Shown here piece after piece: positions 18,471 through 26,747 of a stretch of 64,000 nt of DNA. Source of the stretch: Paenibacillus sp. yr247. Lineage in GTDB: Bacteria > Bacillota > Bacilli > Paenibacillales > NBRC-103111. The DNA is taken from contig NZ_FNIF01000002.1 of NCBI RefSeq assembly GCF_900103825.1, positions 577,566-641,565 on the forward strand. Direction: 5' to 3'. The translations under genes and the position numbers were made by a program. Under the pieces are notes generated by a model. That model searched no databases. It had not been told where the DNA came from and was given only the letters and a program-made list of their open reading frames with translations. The first letter of the stretch is position 1. Every line of letters starts with the position of its first letter.

Positions 18471-20678
18471 TTAATGGGCTCCCTCAAGAAATTCCATTAT
18501 ACTTTGCTTAGACTTTTCATTGTTTTGCTTTTTCCAAACTTGATACAAATCCATAATCAAGTCACGGTTTTTGATTACATTTTCTATTTTTCTAGCAATT
18601 TCGACAGGATTATCTGGTTCATTGACAATTAGAAAGCTTTCAAGTTCACTACCTTTATAATAATGATGATTTGGCCCTGTTAAACAAGGAACACCCATCT
18701 CCATGCTTTCCAATGGCAACAATGGTGCACACTCTGAAAAAGTAACATATAAATTTATATCGTTATCTCCCATAATACTAAGCAACTCATCACGAGAAAC
18801 CGCTGATTCTCTCCCTTGAAAATCAATGTTTAATTGCTCAGCGAATGCTTTCATTCTAGATGTATATGGAATTGCGTTTACTTGAGAATTATCTATCAAC
18901 CCTACAGCAGCCAACTGAGTGAATGCATTTTTATTCCATGTATTCCCTGAAGCGTAAACACCAATTCTAATTCTTTCATTTTGTATTTTTTTGTATTTTT
19001 TTACTCTCTCTAAATCAATATTAACGGTATTATTTATAAAGAAACTAGGGTAGCCTTTATGGGCATACAAAGCAGCCATACTTTCTTTTGCAAATCCCCA
19101 TCCGTCTAAAATACCCTCATTGCAAAGCTGAATTATTTCTTGATATCTACCCCAAGAATAATCTTCATACATATGTGTTGTATTGCCGTGCCACAATACT
19201 TTCAAAGAAATATTTGGATTGAGTTTTTTCAAAGATTTAGCGAGTTGGAAATAACCAATAGCAAACCCACTATAAGTAATACTAAGGGGTTCTCTTTCAT
19301 AAATCAATTTTGTTAAATAAGAAACTTCCTCAATATCATGCAGTTCCTTTATGGGCAAAGTAAATGGAAATAACTCTTTAGTAGAGTGTGAGACTCCTAA
19401 CCATTCTGGGTGATAAATTGAAATGTGAGATTTAAGTGGGATTTCACTTAATATATCTCGTAAATCATTATTCTTCTTTTCAGCAATGATATTTTCCTGA
19501 TGACTTGAAAACGGTGCAATCACTACACTTTTCCCACTATCCCGGGAACTTTTTCTTCTAACCGCATGAATTATTTTTCTTAGTGGCTTCGACATACGGT
19601 AAAAACTATCCATTCCCCTTAATTTAGTAATCAGTCTCCAAGCAAGAGAGTTCTCAATTTCATGAAGTCGTGATTCTAAATAAATACCTTGAGATCTTAA
19701 TTTATCGAACTCGATTTTGAGCTGTTCATTTAAGAGACGTTCATTATCAATTTGATATCGAAATTCAGTTAGTTTCTCGTTACTGGACTTTACTTCATCA
19801 TTTAATTGAAAGACAGTTATTTGGAGATCTTTTGAATACTTTTCAAGTATTTCCTTTGCCTTATGTTCTTCTTCATAGTTTTTTTTCAATGAGTCAATCT
19901 CAATCTGCGTTTGAAATTCTTTTTCAATACGTACTTTTAATTCTTCAGTTCGCCAACCTATTTCACCTTCAAAAGATAAAATACTTGGGCGAATTCGTTG
20001 GTCCATATTATGTAATCTTGAAAACATAACATTACTTTCAAGTTTCGCTTTATCCCATTCTCCTGAAAGGTGCGTGTAATATATATCTTGCTCATCAGCT
20101 GCTTTTGTCATTAGATCGCAAGCTAAACCCAATTTTTCATATTCCTGAACAATTGAATGCTGCCAACACCCATTGTGATCAGGAAATTTCAATTCCGAAT
20201 TTGAAGTAAAGTTATTTTCAAAATGAATAATTCCATTTTTAGATACACGAGTTAATTCACTTAAAATACCCCCGAGATGGTCTGGACGAATATGGATTAG
20301 AACTGATACAGTGAACACAAAATCAAAAAAACCGTCAGGAAAAGGCAACTTCGTTCTGGGCTCAATTAAGGATATACGATTAAGTAGATCGGATTTATGC
20401 TGTAGACGTAATTTTAAACTTTCTAGCATAGTTGGGCTCTGATCGACTCCATAGAATTCGATGTTAGAAATCTCATCTAAGTATTCGGCATGCCTGCCAA
20501 AACCAACTCCGAACTCTAACACTTTAGTATGTTTCTGCATTTTCGAGAAAAAGCTGGACAATACTACTTCTTGAATACCATAAAGCGGTTGTAGAGATCT
20601 TCTTTTTTCAACCTCATCAGCCCAACCTAATCCATTTTGTTGCCACCATGATTCATTTTCATATATTTGAGAAGTCAT
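18471..20678 (-). CDS. methyltransferase / coiled-coil / glycosyltransferase fusion
   Basis: About 735 residues in three parts. Residues ~1-215 are a SAM-dependent methyltransferase (VLEFGVGFGRHAEYL motif I, GVDQSPTMLESL, LPFPDGFFDFVFTVSVLIH). Residues ~245-350 are strongly charged and heptad-like, consistent with a coiled coil. Residues ~430-735 are a GT-B domain ending in SECAPLLPLESMEMGVPC (E-x7-E). Methyltransferase-glycosyltransferase fusions such as WsaE of G. stearothermophilus cap rhamnan chains with O-methyl groups; WbdD in E. coli combines methylation with a coiled-coil ruler. The ATG at 20678 follows AGGGGTG; a GTG four codons earlier is the alternative. It is followed by a Wzt with a glycan-recognition domain. 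Confidence 0.85.
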   Translation of the reverse strand: MTSQIYENESWWQQNGLGWADEVEKRRSLQPLYGIQEVVLSSFFSKMQKHTKVLEFGVGFGRHAEYLDEISNIEFYGVDQSPTMLESLKLRLQHKSDLLNRISLIEPRTKLPFPDGFFDFVFTVSVLIHIRPDHLGGILSELTRVSKNGIIHFENNFTSNSELKFPDHNGCWQHSIVQEYEKLGLACDLMTKAADEQDIYYTHLSGEWDKAKLESNVMFSRLHNMDQRIRPSILSFEGEIGWRTEELKVRIEKEFQTQIEIDSLKKNYEEEHKAKEILEKYSKDLQITVFQLNDEVKSSNEKLTEFRYQIDNERLLNEQLKIEFDKLRSQGIYLESRLHEIENSLAWRLITKLRGMDSFYRMSKPLRKIIHAVRRKSSRDSGKSVVIAPFSSHQENIIAEKKNNDLRDILSEIPLKSHISIYHPEWLGVSHSTKELFPFTLPIKELHDIEEVSYLTKLIYEREPLSITYSGFAIGYFQLAKSLKKLNPNISLKVLWHGNTTHMYEDYSWGRYQEIIQLCNEGILDGWGFAKESMAALYAHKGYPSFFINNTVNIDLERVKKYKKIQNERIRIGVYASGNTWNKNAFTQLAAVGLIDNSQVNAIPYTSRMKAFAEQLNIDFQGRESAVSRDELLSIMGDNDINLYVTFSECAPLLPLESMEMGVPCLTGPNHHYYKGSELESFLIVNEPDNPVEIARKIENVIKNRDLIMDLYQVWKKQNNEKSKQSIMEFLEGAH

Positions 20679-20692
20679 TAAACTTAACACCC

Positions 20693-21961
20693 CTAAACTT
20701 TAATTTCTATGGGATAATGTACTTTGTAATGCACTGGTCTATCCAGCTTTCGAAATACCTCAAATGCAGTTGCCCCATCAATTTGCTCGTACAAATAAAC
20801 ATCTGAATAATCTGCACTTGTCACCCTATTAACCGCAACCGATATTGAATAGCTACCTTGCCTAAGCTGAATAGGAAAAGAAAAGAAAACTTTTTTCTTC
20901 TCTTTAGGCTTAAGAGAGACAAGTGGTGCTTTTTCATCAAACATAGTTGTACCGAATAAGTCAATGCCAGTGATATCTCTTATTAGAAAAGATAAATTAA
21001 TATTATCTATCGAAATATCTGAACAAACTTCACACATTAAAGTAGCTTGCTCACCGAATTCATATACTCTGCTTTGTTCATTATTATTATTAATCATGCA
21101 AATATCTGTAAATCTGACCTCACCTGTACCGTATTTAAAGCCGTCCAATTCAACAGCAGATTGATTTTCAACCTCTTCTTCATATTCATTATTTTTTTTT
21201 TCGTCAAAACTCTCATTCATTTCCTCTCGAACCATAGCCAAATATCGATTCGTAATTTTCTCAGCAGTTCCTTCTTCTATTAGCTTACCATTTTTTAGTA
21301 AAATAGCAGAGTTGCACATTGATTTAATTGAATCTACAGAATGACTGACAAACAACAACGTTATACCTTGATCTTTTAGCTGTCTCATTTTAGATACGCA
21401 TTTCGCTTGAAATGAAACATCTCCGACTGCTAATATTTCGTCAACAATTAATATATCTGGCTCCATATTTATTGCCACAGAGAACGCAAGTCTGGCAAAC
21501 ATTCCGCTGGAATAAGTTTTAACAGGTTGATCAATATGCTCCCCAATATCGGCAAACATTTCGATCTCTTCAAATTTTTTTTCTATAGTTTCCCTACTTA
21601 TTCCATACATAGCTGCATTTAAATAAACATTTTCTCTTCCAGTGAAATCAGGATTAAAACCTGATCCTAATTCAAGAAGTGCAACCACTTTCCCAAAAGT
21701 TTCTATGGTACCTGAAGTAGGAGTTACAGTACCAGCAATAATTTGTAAAAGAGTTGATTTTCCAGAGCCATTCTTACCAACAATTCCTACTGTATCGCCT
21801 TTTTTCACACTAAAGGTAACAGATTGCAGAGCATGAAAAGTTTCGAATCTTTTATTTCCTGACTTATTGAAAAAGTCAATTAATCTATCAGACGGCGAAT
21901 GATACATTTTATAGACCTTATTTATTTGATCTACTCTTATTGCAAAATGATTAGATGACAT
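20693..21961 (-). CDS. wzt: polysaccharide ABC exporter ATPase with C-terminal glycan-binding domain
   Basis: 422 residues. The ATPase half has Walker A GIVGKNGSGKSTLL, signature YSSGMFARLAFSVAI and Walker B PDILIVDEILAVGD followed by the H-loop FVSHSVDS. The C-terminal ~170 residues (FKYGTGEVRFTDICMINNNN onwards) correspond to the Wzt C-terminal beta-sandwich, which in E. coli O8/O9a recognises the modified non-reducing end of the glycan. It overlaps wzm by 11 bases. This implies export of a finished, capped chain across the membrane. Confidence 0.95.
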   Translation of the reverse strand: MSSNHFAIRVDQINKVYKMYHSPSDRLIDFFNKSGNKRFETFHALQSVTFSVKKGDTVGIVGKNGSGKSTLLQIIAGTVTPTSGTIETFGKVVALLELGSGFNPDFTGRENVYLNAAMYGISRETIEKKFEEIEMFADIGEHIDQPVKTYSSGMFARLAFSVAINMEPDILIVDEILAVGDVSFQAKCVSKMRQLKDQGITLLFVSHSVDSIKSMCNSAILLKNGKLIEEGTAEKITNRYLAMVREEMNESFDEKKNNEYEEEVENQSAVELDGFKYGTGEVRFTDICMINNNNEQSRVYEFGEQATLMCEVCSDISIDNINLSFLIRDITGIDLFGTTMFDEKAPLVSLKPKEKKKVFFSFPIQLRQGSYSISVAVNRVTSADYSDVYLYEQIDGATAFEVFRKLDRPVHYKVHYPIEIKV

Positions 21962-22778
21962 CGGCGAATCCCTTCCTTAAAAAATGAAAAACTGATAATC
22001 CAATTAATAAAACAATCATAGATATCAGACATGATGCCATAAAACTTGTTAATGAAAATAACTGCCCCTTAATAAAAACATCTCTGTACAAAGTAATAAT
22101 CGGGCTTATTGGGTTTAATTCAAGTAGAAATCTAAATTTATTAGGGATTAAATCTGTAGAATAAAAAATAGGCGACATATAAAATAAAATATTTATTAAT
22201 AAACTAACAATGTAAACTAAGTCCCTTAGATAGATCCCTAGAGCGGAAACGAGTAATGCTGTTCCCAAAGACAACAACACAATTGGTAATAGAACCAATG
22301 GGGCAAAAATTAATGACCAATTAGGAGTATTTAAAAAAACAATCTTACCTAATACTAAAAGTAGTATCGAAAATAAACTATTAAATAATGATGAAAGAAC
22401 TATACTTGCTGGTAGAATTTCCAATTTAATAACTACTTTTTTTACATAGTTAGCACTTTGGCTCAATAAATTAACAGAACGATTAACAGATTCAGCAAAT
22501 ATATTGAATGGTATTAATCCTGCGAAAATCATAAGTGTATAGAACATATCACTACTTCCAGTATCATTCCCCCATTTCGATTTAAATACAATAACGAAAA
22601 TAAAACTATACACAGTAAGCATGAGCAATGGTGAAACAAATGCCCATACCATTCCCAGTAATGACCCTTTATATCTCTGTTGAAAGTCTCTTTTGGTAAA
22701 CTCATACAAGAGATTTCTTGAATCATATAATGAAAGAAAATATTTCACTACCCTATTAAATAACTTGGTGGTTTCCAT
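21951..22778 (-). CDS. wzm: polysaccharide ABC exporter permease
   Basis: 275 residues with six predicted membrane helices, an ABC-2 type permease. LLYEFTKRDFQQRYKGSLLG before the first helix is the standard amphipathic start of Wzm/TagG proteins, and PIFYSTDLIPNKFRFLLELN is the typical loop. It is the first gene of the minus-strand glycan operon and overlaps wzt. It translocates undecaprenyl-diphosphate-linked glycan together with Wzt. Confidence 0.95.
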   Translation of the reverse strand: METTKLFNRVVKYFLSLYDSRNLLYEFTKRDFQQRYKGSLLGMVWAFVSPLLMLTVYSFIFVIVFKSKWGNDTGSSDMFYTLMIFAGLIPFNIFAESVNRSVNLLSQSANYVKKVVIKLEILPASIVLSSLFNSLFSILLLVLGKIVFLNTPNWSLIFAPLVLLPIVLLSLGTALLVSALGIYLRDLVYIVSLLINILFYMSPIFYSTDLIPNKFRFLLELNPISPIITLYRDVFIKGQLFSLTSFMASCLISMIVLLIGLSVFHFLRKGFADVI

Positions 22779-22961
22779 TAGTTACCTCTTTAATCTAAAT
22801 GAGTTATTTGGTTACGATTATAATATTTTAACAATGAGTATTGCGATACTTGGACACTTATTGAATTGGTGGACTATTGCCATTCTCTAAAAACCAAAAT
22901 ATTGTAAATACAACTTAGGTTCAGAATACACTTTATTAGTCTTTATTCATTACAATTACAT

Positions 22962-22990
22962 TTGGAAACCCCCTTCCAGTATGCTAAAAT
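22962..22990 (+). promoter_or_regulatory. sigma-A type promoter for the O-antigen ligase gene
   Basis: TTGGAA at 22962-22967 and TAAAAT at 22985-22990 are separated by 17 bases; the start codon at 23027 follows, behind AAGGAG. The glycan exporter gene wzm starts divergently at 22778. Confidence 0.6.
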
Positions 22991-23026
22991 AAAGTCGAAC
23001 TTTAGCGAAGAAGGAGACTGTTTGTC

Positions 23027-25546
23027 ATGAGTGCAAGTAAGAATGCCTACGCGGCTTCGCGTGCAAAAGCGAATGGGACGATAACGACAGAGAAGAGCTC
23101 TGTTATTTTTTGGTTTTTAGTAATGTTTACGGGCTTGTTTATGTTCTGGGCGCCGTTTCAACGGGCGTTGTTTAATGGTGGGACTTACGATTTTGAGAGA
23201 ACAATCTACTCGGCCTCGGTGTGGTCCTCCATCATTTTACTGCTAATTGCAATCCTTGCTTTCTTTGTATTCAAGCTTAAGGAACAAAAAGATGTTCTTA
23301 CGATTCTTGTCTTAATGATGCCATTAACTTATGTCATTTCTTTGTCGAATGCAGCATCACATTATTTGGCAACAAATATGATCTATATACAAATGCTGTA
23401 TGCAACTTTCTTCATTTTAGGTGTATTTCTGACAAAAAACAAGCTTGGCACGTCGATTCTTGCCAGCTTGTTAATCATTTCCGGTTATTTCATAGTCCTC
23501 TTTGGACTATTGTACTGGTTAGGCAACGGAATCTTCGCTGGGCACCTGGTTGGATGGTTTGCTCTCATGGATGGAAGCAACCCTTATTTATACCGTGATG
23601 CGATTATGACGGACTCCAACGGTCTCCGACTCACATCTGTTTTCCAATATGCAAATACGTATGCCGCCTTCTTAATTACGTTATCGCTCGGTGCACTGTT
23701 CTTCATTGTTAAGTCTCGCAAATGGTACGTAGTTCTACCACATACGGTCATGTTGGTGCCTATCATTGTTTCGTTCTGGTTGACGCTCTCTCGCGGTGCG
23801 ATTGTGGTCATTCCGGTTGTTTTCTTGATCATGCTTCTCTTCTTTTCGATTAGTAGACAGATTCTAGCACTTATACAATTTGGTTTAGCTTTCGCAGCAT
23901 CATTAGCCATTCTACAAAAAGTGACAGATATCGGGATTGGATTACAAAAACAGCCTAGTGCATCAGAATCTTGGCACGGCTGGTGGATCTTACTTCTAAC
24001 TTCGATAGTTTTCACTGCACTTGCAATAGTTATTCAACGCTTCGGAGCTCCTTGGATAGAGCGAGTAACAGCTCGTTTCGATGCTAAGAAGTATGCTACT
24101 TTCATTCTCCCTGTAGCTGCTATTATCGTGGGTGTAATTGGAGCTGTTCTTCTCTTCGGAGATACAGGTTTGAAAAATATCCTTCCCAACAATGTCAAAA
24201 TACGTCTAGAGAACATTAACTTCCAACAGCACAGCGTTCTGGAGCGCGGTACTTTTTATAAAGATGCTGTGAAGCTTTGGTCGGATTATCCGATTATCGG
24301 AGCAGGCGGTGGCGCTTGGTCTTCTTTATATGAAAAGTATCAAAACAACCCATACACGAGTCGTCAGGCCCACAACTTCGCTCTTCAATACTTGGTTGAG
24401 TCTGGGGCACTTGGATTCCTCGCCTTCATTGGTTTCGTAATTGCTGTCATGGTGTTCTATATACGAAGCTACATCCGAAGTTCACAGGAGAAACGAGATC
24501 TGCACTTCCTATTTTTTATCGTAACGATTTCACTCTTGGTTCACAGTATGATTGACTTTGATTTGAGTTATGTGTATTTGGGTGCTATTTTGTTCCTTGC
24601 ACTAGGCGGGATGTTGAGTAACAGTTCTTCGGCTCCGCTGCATCTTAAGTCTGATTCGGTTGCGCTCCACAAAATGTTCCCAGCTCTTCTGGCTGTTGTA
24701 TCGATTGTGATGTTTTATATCTCGGCTCAGCTAGTCTCGGCGAATAGTTCTTATAAGCAAACGCTTGAAGTCGTCAAAAAGAGTCTGGATTACAACCAGA
24801 TCGTAACTCCGCTGGACAAAGCGATATCTCTTCATCCTGCTCATCCAGACTATTTGTTAACAGGACAGGTCAACAGAATCGGAATTCTTCTTCAAGTATC
24901 TAATCAGATGCAGAAGGAAGACCCGAAGAAGGGTGAAGCTTTTTTCAATCAAGCCCAAGATCTTCTTAATCAGTTATTGAAAAAAGAGCCGCATAACCGC
25001 TTGGTGGCGATGCAGCAGCTCAATATGCTTCTCATCAAAGGGAAGCAGCAAGAAGCGTTAGACTGGTCCAACGCTCAGATTCCTAACTATCCTTGGTATA
25101 TTGATCTCTATGAGAAAAGCATGTCTCTAGATATCGAGCTCGCAAACCAAGACATTCAAAAGAAAAATGTACAAGATGCTAATAAAAAGCTCGATAATGT
25201 ACTCGCCACTTACAATGAAGTTCTGGCTCGCATTGATTCCTTAAAGAATCTGCCTAAGGAACAAGCACAAGGACGCGAATTTGCTGTAACGCCTAGTATG
25301 GCGCTTAACGTTGGTCAAGTGCACTACATGCGCAGTGATTATGCGGGTGCAGCTAATACGCTTAAACCGTATGTGAATGATAAATTCGATGATCAGACGA
25401 ACCGGGTCGTCACCAGATGGTATCTGGCTGCGCTTCAGAAGCAAGGAACTAACGACAATGATTTGTTGAACAAGCTTATTGCCAAGGATCCAGCGGAGAA
25501 ACAGAATATTGATGCAATCATAGCTACTAATTTTCAGTTGAAATAG
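23027..25546 (+). CDS. O-antigen ligase family protein with C-terminal TPR-like region (WsaB/WsfB-like)
   Basis: 839 residues. About twelve membrane helices cover residues 25-560, with the Wzy_C/O-antigen ligase block YPIIGAGGGAWSSLYEKYQN and the SRQAHNFALQYLVESGALGF loop around residue 435-460. The last ~270 residues are soluble and helical with TPR-like spacing (DYLLTGQVNRIGILLQ, PHNRLVAMQQLNMLLIKGKQ, ALNVGQVHYMRSDYAGAANT). WsaB and WsfB of this type are the oligosaccharyl:S-layer-protein transferases of Geobacillus and P. alvei, so this is the candidate enzyme that attaches the exported glycan to protein. It is transcribed away from wzm-wzt. Confidence 0.85.
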   Translation: MSASKNAYAASRAKANGTITTEKSSVIFWFLVMFTGLFMFWAPFQRALFNGGTYDFERTIYSASVWSSIILLLIAILAFFVFKLKEQKDVLTILVLMMPLTYVISLSNAASHYLATNMIYIQMLYATFFILGVFLTKNKLGTSILASLLIISGYFIVLFGLLYWLGNGIFAGHLVGWFALMDGSNPYLYRDAIMTDSNGLRLTSVFQYANTYAAFLITLSLGALFFIVKSRKWYVVLPHTVMLVPIIVSFWLTLSRGAIVVIPVVFLIMLLFFSISRQILALIQFGLAFAASLAILQKVTDIGIGLQKQPSASESWHGWWILLLTSIVFTALAIVIQRFGAPWIERVTARFDAKKYATFILPVAAIIVGVIGAVLLFGDTGLKNILPNNVKIRLENINFQQHSVLERGTFYKDAVKLWSDYPIIGAGGGAWSSLYEKYQNNPYTSRQAHNFALQYLVESGALGFLAFIGFVIAVMVFYIRSYIRSSQEKRDLHFLFFIVTISLLVHSMIDFDLSYVYLGAILFLALGGMLSNSSSAPLHLKSDSVALHKMFPALLAVVSIVMFYISAQLVSANSSYKQTLEVVKKSLDYNQIVTPLDKAISLHPAHPDYLLTGQVNRIGILLQVSNQMQKEDPKKGEAFFNQAQDLLNQLLKKEPHNRLVAMQQLNMLLIKGKQQEALDWSNAQIPNYPWYIDLYEKSMSLDIELANQDIQKKNVQDANKKLDNVLATYNEVLARIDSLKNLPKEQAQGREFAVTPSMALNVGQVHYMRSDYAGAANTLKPYVNDKFDDQTNRVVTRWYLAALQKQGTNDNDLLNKLIAKDPAEKQNIDAIIATNFQLK

Positions 25547-25547
25547 G

Positions 25548-25582
25548 AAAAAGGCGCCACAGTGATGTGGTGCCTTTTCCAT
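25548..25582 (+). terminator. Rho-independent terminator, probably bidirectional
   Basis: GGCGCCACAGTGATGTGGTGCC forms an imperfect stem between A and T tracts directly after the ligase-type gene and just before the convergent papain-like protease gene. Confidence 0.7.
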
Positions 25583-25587
25583 TTCAT

Positions 25588-26346
25588 TTACCGTCCCGTC
25601 CACATATCCATCACAGAGTCCGGATCCTGAAACATTTTATAAGGAATATAGCAGTAACCTTGATCTCCCCAGGCCTCGCCCCAGCTGTTGCGCACGATGA
25701 CATAACCTGATTGGCCACGGTCCACATAACCAACTGCAAGCAAGGCATGTCCGCCCAACATACGTTCACTCTTCTTCTTCGGAATCGGGATTTTGCCGGT
25801 TTGGGCTGCTTCAGGGGACTGGAAGCTCTCGTACACCATCATGCCAATAACAACGGGCGATTTCTCGGCTAGAGCTGCCTTGAGTGCATATAAGTCCGTA
25901 ATCCGATGGTATTCGCTGATTTTGTAATTGGCTGCATCCTGTTCTGCTTTTCGATCTGGCGTGTTTCTGAAATCAGCAACGTTGTAGGGATAATCTGCCT
26001 CCGGACAAACACCGATCTTCTGCAGCACTTTCATGCCATCGCGGATATAAGCTCCTGAATCTTCATCCACATGGCCTTCGAGCTCGCGCTCGTGCCAATA
26101 CAGGAAAAGCCGAGAAAGGGCTGTCCACTTCTCCTGACTGCTTACGAGCAAATACTCTCGAAGCCCGCTTGCTATAGCATTGGCCGTGCAGCTTCCGAGT
26201 GCACCTTGATCGACAATGGGGGACATGTTCGAGCGCAAGTCAACTTTCTTGGGCAGCTCGCTCGGGGACTTAAACGCTGTGCTCATAAAATGATAATCAC
26301 GTAAATCACGCTTTTCTCGTTTTAAAGGGAACACACGATTCGACAT
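25588..26346 (-). CDS. C1 family (papain-like) cysteine protease
   Basis: About 252 residues. The catalytic set is visible: VDQGALGSCTANAIASG (oxyanion Gln and active-site Cys), LGGHALLAVGY (His) and IVRNSWGEAWGDQGY (Asn). There is no signal peptide and only a short N-terminal leader with SPSELPKKVDLRSNMSPIVD before the mature-like domain, so it is probably an intracellular protease without an inhibitory propeptide. The ATG at 26346 (MSNRVFPLKREKRDLRDYHF) follows AAAGGGTGTG; an earlier in-frame start at 26385 lacks a ribosome site. Related bacterial proteins are common in Bacillales; the substrate is unknown. Confidence 0.9.
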   Translation of the reverse strand: MSNRVFPLKREKRDLRDYHFMSTAFKSPSELPKKVDLRSNMSPIVDQGALGSCTANAIASGLREYLLVSSQEKWTALSRLFLYWHERELEGHVDEDSGAYIRDGMKVLQKIGVCPEADYPYNVADFRNTPDRKAEQDAANYKISEYHRITDLYALKAALAEKSPVVIGMMVYESFQSPEAAQTGKIPIPKKKSERMLGGHALLAVGYVDRGQSGYVIVRNSWGEAWGDQGYCYIPYKMFQDPDSVMDMWTGR

Positions 26347-26424
26347 AACCACACACCCTTTCCAACATGATACATAATTATACATTTTATACTAATATAT
26401 GTATATAGTTCGCTAGAATCATAG

Positions 26425-26472
26425 AAAAAAGCCACCAACCGTTATCCCATAGTGGATATCAGTCGATGGCTT
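26425..26472 (-). terminator. terminator after the helicase operon
   Basis: On the minus strand AAGCCATCGAC pairs with GTTGGTGGCTT and is followed by six Ts. It ends the transcript that includes the 73-codon gene at 26484-26705. Confidence 0.65.
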
Positions 26473-26483
26473 CCCATTTCATT

Positions 26484-26705
26484 CTATTCTACCAGAGACT
26501 TACTCACAGCAGCATAGAGCTGCTGCCATGCAGGCGACATCTGTTCCGTGCCTGGAAAAGGTAACGACTCTTGTGCTTGCCTAGCAGCCTTGCTGCGGCG
26601 TGCACGGACGTCGCCAACCTGACGGCTAGGCTTTGTCTTCTCCATAGAGCCAGCAGCTTCAGGTGCACTTGCTTCGTTGCTTGTATGCATCATCTCATGT
26701 ATCAT
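26484..26705 (-). CDS. small hypothetical protein downstream of SNF2 helicase
   Basis: 73 residues, hydrophilic, Ala/Ser/Glu-rich N-terminal half, basic middle (QVGDVRARRSKAARQAQESL) and a more ordered end (MSPAWQQLYAAVSKSLVE). The ATG follows AAAGGAAC at suitable distance. It begins 42 bases after the helicase stop and is followed by a terminator, so it is likely the last gene of the SWIM-SNF2 operon. No family recognised. Confidence 0.5.
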   Translation of the reverse strand: MIHEMMHTSNEASAPEAAGSMEKTKPSRQVGDVRARRSKAARQAQESLPFPGTEQMSPAWQQLYAAVSKSLVE

Positions 26706-26747
26706 CTCGTAGTGTTCCTTTCAAAGAACTGATCAAGCTCATTGCCA

